DNA of 64,000 bases from Sandaracinus amylolyticus (lineage in GTDB: Bacteria > Myxococcota_A > Polyangia > Polyangiales > Sandaracinaceae). Of this stretch, positions 53,944-62,866 are shown piece by piece. The translations under genes were made by a program, and so were the position numbers. The notes below the pieces were generated by a model. It saw nothing but the letters and a program-made list of their open reading frames with translations, did no database searches and was not told where the DNA came from. Positions within the stretch are counted from its first letter, which is position 1. Each line of letters opens with the position of its first letter. The stretch lies in NCBI RefSeq assembly GCF_000737325.1, contig NZ_CP011125.1:7998001-8062000 (forward strand), in the 5' to 3' direction.

Positions 53944-56267
53944 CGCGCCGCATCGCATTCGTCCTCGCGTGTGTCGCGATCGCGTCGTGCGCTCCAGCCG
54001 AAGACGTCGCGGTCCTCGAGTCGAACGTGAGCGCGGCCGTGCGCCGCGAGCGCGCGACGCTGATCCGCGACACCGCTCGCGCCGCGGGCATCACCAACGG
54101 CCTGCTCGTCGCGATGCTCGCCGAAGAGGAGACGTACCTCTCGCACTGCGCGAGCGAGTTCCCCGCGTGCCCCGGGCCGGGCACCGCGGACTGCGGTGGT
54201 CGCGCCGTGATCTCGGGCGGCGGTGACGGACCGTGCTCGGTCAATCAGGGCGGCCTCGGCATGTTCCAGATCGACGACGGCACCGAGGCGCAGACCGTCG
54301 CGGCGCACGGCGATCGCGTGCTCACGCTCCAGGGCAACACCCAGGTCGCGATCGAGCGGATCATCCAGAAGACGATCGCCTCGCGGTACCTCGACGGCAT
54401 CACCACGCGCCAGCAGGCGATCGACGCGATCAACGCGATCCGCATCGACGACGCGCGCTGGGATCCGTGGATCCGCACCCTCGTGCGCTACTGGAACGGC
54501 TGCCCCGAGAGCGGTCGCTGCTGGGGCAATCGCTACCCGAAGTACGACACCGCCGCGCGCACGCTCTACCGCGAGTTCGGCCACGACTTCTGGTACGGCG
54601 AGGAGCCGATGATGCCGCCGCCCGCCGGCGGTGGATGGCTCGCGTCGCCGATCGAAGGGCCGCGCGTCACGTCGTACGTCAGCAACCGCCGCGGCACCGG
54701 CTGGGCGCGCTACGACTGCACCGCGCTCACCCGCGCGAACCACCGCGGCACCGACTTCGGCGTCGCGGTCGGCACGCCGGTCCACGCGGCCGCGGCGGGC
54801 ACGGTCATCCGCTCGACCACCGGCTGCCCCGCGAACGGCTCGATGTCGAGCACCTGCGGCGGCGGCTTCGGCAACCACGTGATCATCCTGCACGACGGCG
54901 GCTTCGCGACGCTCTACGCGCACTTCAGCCCGGGCGGCGGCCAGGTGCGCAACGGCGCGCGCGTCGAGTGCGGCGACGTGATCGGCAACAGCGGCAACAG
55001 CGGTCGCTCGAGCGGCCCGCACCTGCACTTCGAGGTGCGCGCGAACGTGCGCGACGTGTCGACCTACTTCGCGTCGAGCGCGACCACGCTCGACCCCTGG
55101 GGCGGCATGTGCTCGAGCCAGACCGAGACGCTCTGGATCGGCGGCCAGCCGATGCGCTCGTGCACCGCGAGCGAGCGCGACGACGCCGTCGTCACGCGCG
55201 CGACGCACTCGGGCGAGGTCCGCGGCAGCGCGGGCGCGCGCATCACCCAGACGTTCACGTGGCGCAACACCGGCACCACGACCTGGACGTCCGAGGGCTA
55301 CGTGATGCGCCACGCCGGCGGTGCGTTCGGCACGCCGCGCGAGGTGATGCTGCCCGCGGGCACGATGGTGGAGCCCGGTCGCACCATCGAGCTCCGCGTC
55401 GACGTCACGGTGCCCGAGGCCGAGGGCCTGCACACCGGACGCTGGCGCATGGCGCGGGTGGGCGGCTCGCACTTCGGTCGCGAGGGCACGCTCGCCGTGC
55501 GCGTCTCGGGCGCGCCGCGCGCGTGCAACTCGTCGACGCTGCGCCGCACCGTGCCCGACGGCGAGTGCGTGCAGGTCTCGTATCCCGGCTGCGGCGCGTC
55601 GTCGTGCGCGTGGTACCGGTGCTCCGACGGCAGCTGGCTCTGCACCGAGGAGACCGACTGCATGGGCGAGATGCACGAGAACGCGTCGTGCGGAGAGATG
55701 CCGAGCAACGACGGCGGCGTCTCGATGGGCGATGCCGGCATGTGCACCGGCGGCGGCCAGCCCCTCAACTCGATGTGCGAGACGACGGACGACTGCTGCG
55801 AGGGCCTCGAGTGCGGCACGTCGGGCGACGGAACGCGCGAGTGCTGTCATCCGCGCGAGGATCGCTGTGCGCGTCACTCGGACTGCTGTGGATCGATGTT
55901 GTGCGTCGCGGGCCACTGCGCGTGCGCGCCGGTCAACCAGCTCTGTCTGAACGACTCGGAGTGCTGCGACGGACTGGCGTGCATCGCGGGCGCGTGCCGT
56001 GACGTCTCGAGCTGCACGCGAGAGGCGGAGTCGTGCGGGAGCCGCAGCGAGTGCTGCTATCCGCTGCAGTGCGGCGCGGAGAGCGTCGGGGGCGGCAACA
56101 CGTGCTGCATCTCGGGCGGCAATCGCTGCGAGCTCGACGACGACTGCTGCGGTGAGATGCAGTGCGTCTCGGGGCGCTGTGCGTATCGCCGTGAAGGAGA
56201 GAGCTGCGCGAATCCGCTGGACTGTTATGGGGCGCTGATCTGCCGGGATGGGACCTGTCAGTTCTAG
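53940..56267 (+). CDS. Multidomain M23 peptidase lipoprotein
   Basis: This 775-aa protein starts at GTG 53940 and has lipobox Cys17. Residues 30-220 resemble a lysozyme/transglycosylase domain (MLAEEETYLSHC, GLGMFQIDDG, YWNGCP). Residues about 240-390 are an M23 LAS domain: NHRGTDFG (H268, D272) and GPHLHFEV (H361, H363), where HxH plus H/D binds zinc. About 415-515 is an NBR1-type Ig domain (FTWRNTGTTTWTSEGY). After a Cys-containing segment the C-terminus (about 585-775) holds at least five CCxxLxC-type Cys modules. It would cut peptidoglycan at the surface, perhaps for predation or remodelling. Last gene of the operon. Confidence 0.9.
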   Translation: MTRRIAFVLACVAIASCAPAEDVAVLESNVSAAVRRERATLIRDTARAAGITNGLLVAMLAEEETYLSHCASEFPACPGPGTADCGGRAVISGGGDGPCSVNQGGLGMFQIDDGTEAQTVAAHGDRVLTLQGNTQVAIERIIQKTIASRYLDGITTRQQAIDAINAIRIDDARWDPWIRTLVRYWNGCPESGRCWGNRYPKYDTAARTLYREFGHDFWYGEEPMMPPPAGGGWLASPIEGPRVTSYVSNRRGTGWARYDCTALTRANHRGTDFGVAVGTPVHAAAAGTVIRSTTGCPANGSMSSTCGGGFGNHVIILHDGGFATLYAHFSPGGGQVRNGARVECGDVIGNSGNSGRSSGPHLHFEVRANVRDVSTYFASSATTLDPWGGMCSSQTETLWIGGQPMRSCTASERDDAVVTRATHSGEVRGSAGARITQTFTWRNTGTTTWTSEGYVMRHAGGAFGTPREVMLPAGTMVEPGRTIELRVDVTVPEAEGLHTGRWRMARVGGSHFGREGTLAVRVSGAPRACNSSTLRRTVPDGECVQVSYPGCGASSCAWYRCSDGSWLCTEETDCMGEMHENASCGEMPSNDGGVSMGDAGMCTGGGQPLNSMCETTDDCCEGLECGTSGDGTRECCHPREDRCARHSDCCGSMLCVAGHCACAPVNQLCLNDSECCDGLACIAGACRDVSSCTREAESCGSRSECCYPLQCGAESVGGGNTCCISGGNRCELDDDCCGEMQCVSGRCAYRREGESCANPLDCYGALICRDGTCQF

Positions 56268-56268
56268 T

Positions 56269-56610
56269 GAGGCGGATCTCCGCGCGGGGTGAGGCTTCGG
56301 TGAGGGCGGGTGGCAGGGGGCCCTCGCTAAGCCTCGCGACCGTCGAGCAGAGACGCTGAGCCGCGGGAGGCGGAGTCGTTCGAGGCGGGGCGCGTTCGCG
56401 CTCCGCCTCGAACCGCTTGGAGAGGTGGCTGCCGTCGGGAGGGTCGCTGCGGAAGCGCTCGGGCCCCCTGCCACCCGCCCTGCTGGTGAGGCTTCGGCCG
56501 CACGCGAAGGGAGAACGGCGCTCGCTGTGGTGGGGGCGAGAGCGTGACGCGCGAGGGCGCTTCGCGACCTCGCTCGTCACGCGGACCGGCTCGCCCTTCG
56601 GGCATCGCGG
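56269..56610 (+). repeat. Structured dispersed element, copy 3
   Basis: This copy follows the M23 stop (56267) directly and runs in the gene's direction. Conserved blocks are GAGGCTTCGG, CGCTAAGCCTCGCG, GCTGCGGAAGCG, CCCTGCTGGTGAGG and CGGCCGC. The long hairpin (56542-56560 with 56564-56582, 17 of 19 pairs) has a different sequence from copies 1-2 yet the same position, as does GCCC-TTC-GGGC at 56593-56603. The region to 56796 holds no other gene; a terminal Arg-rich ORF is a by-product of the repeat. Confidence 0.8.
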
Positions 56611-56796
56611 ACGAATGGGACGGGCTCGCGCTCCGCGCCTCGCCCCGATGTGGTGCGTGCGAGGCGTGAGCGCTGGGTCGCGCAGGGGCGTCGAGGCGCG
56701 ACCGCCGTCGACGCGCGCCGAGCATCGCGACTCCGTCGATCTCCTCTGCGGGTCAGCCCGCGCCGGATTCTCTCGGGTTGATCAGGAGGATCGTTG

Positions 56797-58047
56797 TTGG
56801 GAAAGCACGGTTCGATGGACGAGCTGCTACGCGCGATCGTCGACGATCCCGACGCGGACGCGCCGCGCGCCGCGTACGCCGCTCGCCTGATCGAGGCCGG
56901 CGATCCGCACGGCGAGCTCATCCGGCTGCAGCTCCGGCTCGCGCGCCTGCGCCTCGGCGACGACGGCTTCGGCGCGCTCCTCGCCACGCAGGACCGGCTC
57001 GTCGCCGCGCACCCCGAGCGCTGGCTCGCGCCGCGCGAACGGCGCGTCGCGTGGCTGCGGCGCGGCTTCTACTGGCGGGCGACGATCGACGAGGTGGCGC
57101 TCGCCGATGCCGAGCTCGCGCGCCACCCGATCGTCGCGATCGACGCGTACGACGCGCGCGTCCCCGACGCGCTCCTCGGGAGCCCGCTCCTGCTTCGCGC
57201 GCGCGCGATCGACTTCTTCTACGAGGACGTGGACCACGAGGCGCTGCCCGCGCTGTTCGCGCACGCGCCGCGCCTCACGAGCTTTCACTTCTCGAGCGAC
57301 GACCCGCTCGCCGTCCTGCCGCTCGTGCCGCCGGCCGTCGAGGAGCTCGGCCTCAACGTCTCGGGCGACGTCGAGGCGATCTGCGCGCACCTGACCGCGC
57401 GACGGCGGCTGTCGCTGCGCATCCCCCGGCCCGACGAGGCGGGGCTCGCGGCGTGCGCGCGGCTCACCCAGCTCCGCGAGCTCGCGATCGTCCACCCGCC
57501 GGCCGCGCTGCCCTCGTTCGCGCCGCTCGAGTCGTTGCGCCTCGTGTACTGCGACCGGCTCCCGCCCCTCATGCCGGTGCGCCGCCTCGAGATCGTGTCG
57601 AGCGCCGACGCCGACGGCGTCGTGCGCGCGCTGGCGGCCGATCCGGCGCTCGCCGCCGTCGAGGAGCTGACCCTCGGGCTGTGGATCTCGCCGGACAGCG
57701 TGGCGACGCTGGCGCGCTCGCCGTTCGCCGGCCGGCTGCGACGGCTCGAGCTGCGCGGGTTTCGCCTCGAGGACGCCGAGCTCCTGGCGCCGCTGGTGCC
57801 GCAGCTGACGACGCTCGCGGTGGGCGCGCTCGGCGCGACGCTCGACCTCGAGCGCGTGCTCGGGCCGCGCCTCGCGATGCTGACGTTCATCGAGGCCGAC
57901 GAGCCGGTCGCACGCCGCCTCGCGGACGGGTGCTTCCCGGCGCTGGGGCGGGTCTCGACCGTCGAGAGCAAGGCCGGCGCTTCGATCATCGCCGAGCGCT
58001 GGCCGCAGGTCTGGGCCCAGCTCGGGGATCCCGAGCGGGGCGCATGA
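56797..58047 (+). CDS. TIGR02996-like repeat-companion protein
   Basis: This 416-aa protein opens near ELLRAIVDDPDADAPRAAYA and ARLIEAGDPHGELIRLQLRL, the TIGR02996-type domain that typically precedes leucine-rich regions in myxobacteria and planctomycetes. The remainder has Leu-rich units such as LTQLRELAIVHPPAA and FAGRLRRLELRGFRLEDAEL. A TTG at 56797 lies 7 bp after AGGAGG; ATG 56815 lacks a site but fits the family start better. Either is possible. No signal peptide. Function unknown. Confidence 0.75.
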   Translation: MGKHGSMDELLRAIVDDPDADAPRAAYAARLIEAGDPHGELIRLQLRLARLRLGDDGFGALLATQDRLVAAHPERWLAPRERRVAWLRRGFYWRATIDEVALADAELARHPIVAIDAYDARVPDALLGSPLLLRARAIDFFYEDVDHEALPALFAHAPRLTSFHFSSDDPLAVLPLVPPAVEELGLNVSGDVEAICAHLTARRRLSLRIPRPDEAGLAACARLTQLRELAIVHPPAALPSFAPLESLRLVYCDRLPPLMPVRRLEIVSSADADGVVRALAADPALAAVEELTLGLWISPDSVATLARSPFAGRLRRLELRGFRLEDAELLAPLVPQLTTLAVGALGATLDLERVLGPRLAMLTFIEADEPVARRLADGCFPALGRVSTVESKAGASIIAERWPQVWAQLGDPERGA

Positions 58048-58135
58048 GGACGCGCAACCACGGCCGATGGATCGCTTCTCGTGCCAGATGAGCGATTCTG
58101 CTGCGGCCGAGTGGACTCTCTGGGGGGTATTCGTC

Positions 58136-58738
58136 ATGCGCATCGCGACCGTGTCTCTCGTGCTCGCTTGCGTCCTCGCGGCTCCCTCGCCCGCCGCAGC
58201 GCAGCGTCCGACGGCGACCGAGGTCCTGCTGTCCCACCGAGCCGCCGTGGTCCAGATGCTGACGGAGGCCGCTGGACGTCCCGACGACGAGCGCCACAGC
58301 GCGCGAGACGCGGCGCACGACATGGCCGAGCTGATGGATTTCGATGCGGTGGCCCGCAGGGCCCTCGGGCAGCACTGGGACGCGCGGACACCCGAGGAGC
58401 GGCGCCGCGTCGCGACGCTGTTGCGCGCTCGATTCGAGCGCAACTACGCACGATGGTGCATTCGCAGCGTCGACTACGAGATCGTGTCGAGCACCGAAGC
58501 GCCGACTGCAGACGGCGTCGACGTGACGCTGGTCTGGCGAGACCCCCGCGCACGCGGCCAGCCCGGACGTCGAGTCGTGTACGGATTTCACGCGGTCGAT
58601 GGTCGCTGGCAGCTCGTGGACACGGTCGTCGAGGGCTCGTCTCTCGTGGGACGATTGGCGCTCCGCGTCGCGGAGATCACCGAGCGCGACGGCTGGGACG
58701 GACTCCTCACGTGGCTCGAGGGACCGTCGGCGCAGTAG
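58136..58738 (+). CDS. mlaC: MlaC/Ttg2D-type phospholipid-binding protein
   Basis: This 200-aa periplasmic protein has a signal peptide cleaved after APSPAAAQ. The mature part shows the MlaC pattern MDFDAVARRALGQHWDARTP followed by EERRRVATLLRARFERNYAR, and GRRVVYGFHAVDGRWQLVD near the end. MlaC carries phospholipids between membranes for the Mla ABC transporter, but no mlaABDEF genes are adjacent. It may serve another Mla-like locus. Start ATG 58136. Confidence 0.8.
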   Translation: MRIATVSLVLACVLAAPSPAAAQRPTATEVLLSHRAAVVQMLTEAAGRPDDERHSARDAAHDMAELMDFDAVARRALGQHWDARTPEERRRVATLLRARFERNYARWCIRSVDYEIVSSTEAPTADGVDVTLVWRDPRARGQPGRRVVYGFHAVDGRWQLVDTVVEGSSLVGRLALRVAEITERDGWDGLLTWLEGPSAQ

Positions 58739-58755
58739 CTCGATGCGCTCGCGAT

Positions 58756-58788
58756 GCGGACTGTCATGGGGCGCTCATTTGCGGAGGC
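58756..58788 (+). other. Possible remnant of Cys-module 3' end
   Basis: Read in frame, this stretch gives A-D-C-H-G-A-L-I-C-G-G, close to L-D-C-Y-G-A-L-I-C-R-D at the C-terminus of the M23 peptidase; the DNA matches at 22 of 25 positions with 56219-56243. No ORF of useful length surrounds it. It may be a fragment left by a duplication. The remaining bases between 58739 and 58835 hold nothing recognised. Confidence 0.45.
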
Positions 58789-58835
58789 GAGCGCGAGCTC
58801 TCTCCTGGGACGTAGAGCGTGCGCGACTCTACACG

Positions 58836-59618
58836 TCAGCCGGACAGCGATACCTCCGTGACCGCCAACGAGCGATCGAGACGAACCTCGATCGCTTGGT
58901 CGTCGAACAGGTCTGCGCAGTCCAGATAGACGGTGATTCGCTCCTCGTCGACATCCAAGGACTCGACTCGGACTCGCTGCGTGAAGCGCTCGCGACTCAC
59001 CGGACTACCACTCGCCCAGGTGCTCTCATAGACCGGGTACATCTTCGCCACTGCGGTGCCCAAGACGTCCGACCATCTCGCGTTCAGCTGAACGACGCGA
59101 CGCGAGACGTCATCGAGCAGCGCCCGATCGCGGTCGATGTCATCGAGATGATGGCCTCGCGGAACGAACAACTCGGCGCGGCGGCGCCCGACGCGAACCT
59201 CTCCGCGGAACCCGTTCGCGATTCGATCGAGGTCGAGCGTTCCGAGCGCAGGAACGTCCACCTCGTAGGGAGCGGCCAGCACACGCATGCCAGCTTCGAG
59301 CTCGGCGTCACTCGTCTCGACGTGCTCGAGAGCACCCTCTTGCGTCGCGACCTGGTCGCCGAGAACGAGCTCCTCCGATAGCGTCACACGCACTCTGACG
59401 AGCGTCCCCGACCTCACCGCTGACGCGCGGCGGCCGACCTCTTCCCTCGCGGCACCGGGAAGCGGGTGTTGGACTCGGAGCCCATTCATGTGGAGCTCCC
59501 CGTCGCCAGCTCTCCACGGCCTCAGCGTATATCGGACGTAGAATGTGCCGCTCGCGAATTGGCCCCGCATACCTGCGCTGAAGACGGCGCCGACGACGAG
59601 GTCAGTGGTCGTGGACAT
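58836..59618 (-). CDS. Hypothetical protein, unclassified
   Basis: This 260-aa protein (MSTTTDLVVGAVFSAGMRG...) is beta-rich at both ends with a charged middle. It includes FYVRYTLRPWRAGDGELHM, VRVRVTLSEELVLGDQVATQ and a C-terminal VYLDCADLFDD. There is no signal peptide. Codon use is somewhat less GC-biased than the neighbours, so recent acquisition is possible. Start ATG 59618; an upstream alternative start at 59648 adds ten residues. I do not recognise the family. Confidence 0.6.
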   Translation of the reverse strand: MSTTTDLVVGAVFSAGMRGQFASGTFYVRYTLRPWRAGDGELHMNGLRVQHPLPGAAREEVGRRASAVRSGTLVRVRVTLSEELVLGDQVATQEGALEHVETSDAELEAGMRVLAAPYEVDVPALGTLDLDRIANGFRGEVRVGRRRAELFVPRGHHLDDIDRDRALLDDVSRRVVQLNARWSDVLGTAVAKMYPVYESTWASGSPVSRERFTQRVRVESLDVDEERITVYLDCADLFDDQAIEVRLDRSLAVTEVSLSG

Positions 59619-59707
59619 TCCAGATGACGCTATCACGCGGCGGCACACACGCCGCGGGACGACGGTGCGCCCATCGCCGAGCCCTCTAACCCTCCTCGCG
59701 CGCTCGT

Positions 59708-59957
59708 GCGCGGATCTCGGAGCCTTCGAGCTCTCTCGAGGTCGCCGCGGCGATCTTCGAGCCCTCGAGCCCTCTCCACGTCGCGGTGCGGCGATCTCGC
59801 GAGCCCGCGAGCCCTCTCCACATCGCGGCGCGGCGATCTCCGAGCCCTCGAGCCCTCTCCACGTCGCGGTGCGCCGATCTTCGAGCCCTCGAGCCCTCTC
59901 GACGTCGCGGCGCGGCGATTTGCGAGCCCTCGAGCCCTCCCCCCTTCGCGCCGTGAA
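59708..59957. repeat. 41/42-bp minisatellite, about six units
   Basis: Unit starts near 59708, 59750, 59791, 59833, 59874 and 59915 (steps of 41 or 42 bases). The unit core is GCGATCTTCGAGCCCTCGAG followed by CCCTCTCCACGTCGCGGTGCG. Because 41 is not a multiple of 3, it is not a conserved coding repeat. It lies in the 423-bp gap between the end of the 60042-60860 gene and the start of 58836-59618. The rest of this gap holds nothing recognised. Confidence 0.85.
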
Positions 59958-60041
59958 GACACGACGAGCCCTCCGGGGCTCCGATCGCGCCGCGGCGCGA
60001 GTCGATGGACCTCGGAGGGCTCGTTCGTGCGGGCGCGCGCG

Positions 60042-60860
60042 TCAGCCGTTGCCGACCAGACTGCCGCCCTCCTCGCGCTGCGCGTCGGTCTCGTCGGGCT
60101 TGCGCGGGCGTGAGCGCTGGTTGAGGTAGAGCGGCGGCGCGTAGCTCGCCGCGTCGCCCTCGTGGCGGCGCACGTACTCGACCGCCCAGCGGATCTCGTC
60201 GTAGTCGTTCATCAGCAGGCGGAACGCGCGATTGCGGCGGTCGCTCCAGCTCGCGCCGCCGGTCGCCGGTCCCGTGCCGAGCTCCTTCGCGCCGAGCGCC
60301 GCGACGAGCGTGGTGCCGAGCACCGTCGCGCGATCGAGCTGCGCGTCCGTCACCTGGGTGTGGCCCTCGAGCTCGCTCCACACGCCGCGGAACAGCGCGG
60401 CGAGCGCGATGAGATCGTTGGCGCGATCGAGGTGACCCTGACCCTCGCGCACCGCGGCGATCGCGTCCGCGTCGAGCTGGCCGTGCGCGACGTGCGCGTC
60501 GGCCGACGCGAGCAAGCGCTCGCGCTGCACGCGCGCCTCCTCGAGGTCGGCCTCGCTCACCGTGATCTTCGGCGCGTGGTGCAGGTGCGCGTAGAGCGCG
60601 GCGAGCGCGCGATCGTGGAGGCGCGCGATCTCCGCGAGCGGCGGGTGCTTCAGCGCCGCCTGCAGCTCGCCGCGCAGCGACTCGAGCGCGGGCAGCGCGC
60701 CGAGCGCCAGCGAGACCGCGGTCGGCACGTCGGCGTTGACGCGCCCCACCCGCTCCTTCGGGAGCGCTTCGATGTCCTTCTCGGTGCGCTGATACGCCGC
60801 CGCGACCTCGTCCGGCGCGGCCGCTGGGCGCGCGATCCTCGGGCTCTTCTTCTTCGCCAT
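60042..60860 (-). CDS. Ala-rich helical hypothetical protein with downstream minisatellite
   Basis: This 272-aa protein (MAKKKSPRIARPAAAPDEVA...) has a basic start, then Ala-rich helices (TAVSLALGALPALESLRGEL, LAEIARLHDRALAALYAHLH) and a C-terminal NDYDEIRWAVEYVRRHEGDA. There is no signal peptide. The minisatellite at 59708-59957 begins 85 bp past its stop, as at 18337-19110. The two proteins share only weak motif resemblance near the C-terminus (R...A..V......GD). Function unknown. Confidence 0.7.
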   Translation of the reverse strand: MAKKKSPRIARPAAAPDEVAAAYQRTEKDIEALPKERVGRVNADVPTAVSLALGALPALESLRGELQAALKHPPLAEIARLHDRALAALYAHLHHAPKITVSEADLEEARVQRERLLASADAHVAHGQLDADAIAAVREGQGHLDRANDLIALAALFRGVWSELEGHTQVTDAQLDRATVLGTTLVAALGAKELGTGPATGGASWSDRRNRAFRLLMNDYDEIRWAVEYVRRHEGDAASYAPPLYLNQRSRPRKPDETDAQREEGGSLVGNG

Positions 60861-60985
60861 TCGATCCCCCTTTCGAACGCGGCGACGTTCGTCGCCCCCG
60901 CGTCGACTGTCAACTCCGGCCAACTCACGCGCGCGCTCACACGACCCCTCTCGTCGCGCGCAGTCGCGTCGATAGCATCGATCGC

Positions 60986-62863
60986 ATGCGCCTCGCTCTC
61001 TGCCTCGCCGCGACGTGTCTGCTCGCGCTGCTGCTCCCGTCGTGCACCGACGACGGGCCCGGACGTCCATCGCGCGACGCGGGACCGCTGGCCGACGGGC
61101 AGGTCGCGCCCGGGGTCGACGGCGGGCTGCGCTGCACGCCGGGACGTCTCGCGTGCGCGGGCAACACGTCGTTCGTCTGCGGCGACGACGGGATGTCGCG
61201 CACGAACGAGGTCGCGTGCGACGTGTGCGCGCCCGGGCTCGGGTGCGTGCTCTGCGTGCCGGGATCGCGGCGCTGCGAGGGCACCGTGTCGATGGTCTGC
61301 GCGACCGACGGACGCGCGTGGCTCACCGGGCGCGACTGCAGCGAGTGGGGCTCGAGCTGCGGCGGCAACGGCTACTGCGGCGACGCGTGCGGCGAGGCCG
61401 AGCAGACGCGCAGCAACGTGGGATGCGAGTACTGGCCCGCGCCGCTCGCGAACCCGGCGCTCGACGGCAGCAGGTTCGACTTCCGCGTCGTGGTCGCGAA
61501 CCCGAACGACACCGCGGCGAACGTGCGCATCACGCGCAACGGCGTCGACGCGTACACCGGGACCGTCGCGGCGAACGGGCTCGCCGAGATCCCGCTGCCG
61601 TGGATCCCGGGGCAGAGCCTCGACGGGATCCAGCCCGACGACTGGCGCTCGATCACGGTCGCGGGCGGCGCGTACCGCATGACGAGCGACGTGCCGGTGA
61701 TCGCGATGCAGTTCAACCCGTTCGAGTACTCGAGCGGCGGCGCGAATTCGTTCACCAACGACGCGACGTTGCTCTATCCGACGCACGTGCTCACCGGCGA
61801 CTACGTCGGGCTCGCGTACTACCCGCTGAGCCGCACCGTCGACGGCAACGCGCTGCGCTACCCGGGCTACATCGCGGTGGTGGGCGTGTCGCCGGAGCCG
61901 ACGCGCGTGCAGGTGTCGGCGCGCGGCGCGGTCGCGGCCGATGCGGCGGGGCGCTTCCCCGCGACGCCGACCGGCGGCTCGTTCGTGGTCACGCTGCAGC
62001 AGGGCGAGGTCGTGCACATCGCGGCGGCGATCCCGCCGGAGTGCGCGCCGGGCCGCCCCGGGTACGTCGAGAACCGCGAGTGCGAGAGCACGCCGATCGG
62101 CGAGATCTGCGACGTGATGGAGACCTGCCGCGAGCAGGACTACGACCTCACGGGCACGCGCATCACCGCGGATCGACCGGTCGCGGTGTTCGGCGGTCAC
62201 GCGTGCGCGTACGTGCCGACGAGCGCGGAGGCGTGTGATCACCTCGAGGAGCAGCTGCCGCCGATCCAGAGCTGGGGTCGCGCGTTCGTCGGCGCGCCGA
62301 TGGGCGACGGGAGCATCGGCGGCACGAACGTGCTGCGGGTGATCGCGTACGAGGACACGACGGTCACGGTGAGCCCGCCGCAGGGCGGCGTGGGCGGTGG
62401 CGCGCTGCGGGGCGGCGAGTTCCTCGAGCTCGACGTGACGAGCCCGTTCGAGGTGACCGGGACGAGCGCGATCATGGTCGCGCAGTACCTGCGCGGTCAG
62501 TACGCGACGGAGCCCGCAGCGCAGCGGGGTGATCCCGACGTGACGGTGCTGGTGCCCTCGGAGCAGTACCGCGAGGACTACACGTTCGTGCTGCCGAGCT
62601 CGTACAACGCGGGCACGAACGGGCAGAACCACCTGCTCGTGGTGCGGCAGCCGGGCGTGGCGCTGACGCTCGACGGCGCGGCGGTGAGCGCGACGTTCGT
62701 GACGGTGGGCGGGCGCGAGATCGCGGTGATCCCGCTCGCGGGCGGCACGCACGCGATTTCGAGCACGGAGCCGTTCGGGCTGATCGCGTACGGCCTCGGG
62801 AGCTTCACGAGCTACTCGTCGCCCGCGGGGCTGAACCTCGATCCGATCACGGTGCTGTATTGA
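60986..62863 (+). CDS. IgGFc-binding-type lipoprotein
   Basis: This 625-aa protein has a lipoprotein signal (ALLLPSCTDD), a short Asp-rich linker and a Cys-rich N-terminal segment (about 48-140). A large domain with IgGFc-binding motifs follows: DYDLTGTRITADRPVAVFGG, HACAYVPTSAEACDHLEEQL and SWGRAFVGAP. The family name comes from the mammalian FCGBP N-terminal domain; in bacteria the fold is probably a surface adhesin or scaffold. It lies divergent from 60042-60860 and convergent with the kinase. Confidence 0.85.
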   Translation: MRLALCLAATCLLALLLPSCTDDGPGRPSRDAGPLADGQVAPGVDGGLRCTPGRLACAGNTSFVCGDDGMSRTNEVACDVCAPGLGCVLCVPGSRRCEGTVSMVCATDGRAWLTGRDCSEWGSSCGGNGYCGDACGEAEQTRSNVGCEYWPAPLANPALDGSRFDFRVVVANPNDTAANVRITRNGVDAYTGTVAANGLAEIPLPWIPGQSLDGIQPDDWRSITVAGGAYRMTSDVPVIAMQFNPFEYSSGGANSFTNDATLLYPTHVLTGDYVGLAYYPLSRTVDGNALRYPGYIAVVGVSPEPTRVQVSARGAVAADAAGRFPATPTGGSFVVTLQQGEVVHIAAAIPPECAPGRPGYVENRECESTPIGEICDVMETCREQDYDLTGTRITADRPVAVFGGHACAYVPTSAEACDHLEEQLPPIQSWGRAFVGAPMGDGSIGGTNVLRVIAYEDTTVTVSPPQGGVGGGALRGGEFLELDVTSPFEVTGTSAIMVAQYLRGQYATEPAAQRGDPDVTVLVPSEQYREDYTFVLPSSYNAGTNGQNHLLVVRQPGVALTLDGAAVSATFVTVGGREIAVIPLAGGTHAISSTEPFGLIAYGLGSFTSYSSPAGLNLDPITVLY

Positions 62864-62866
62864 CGA

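Noticed and set aside
59708-59957. CRISPR array or coding repeat
   Set aside because: Tandem units without spacers, and a period of 41-42 that does not keep a reading frame.
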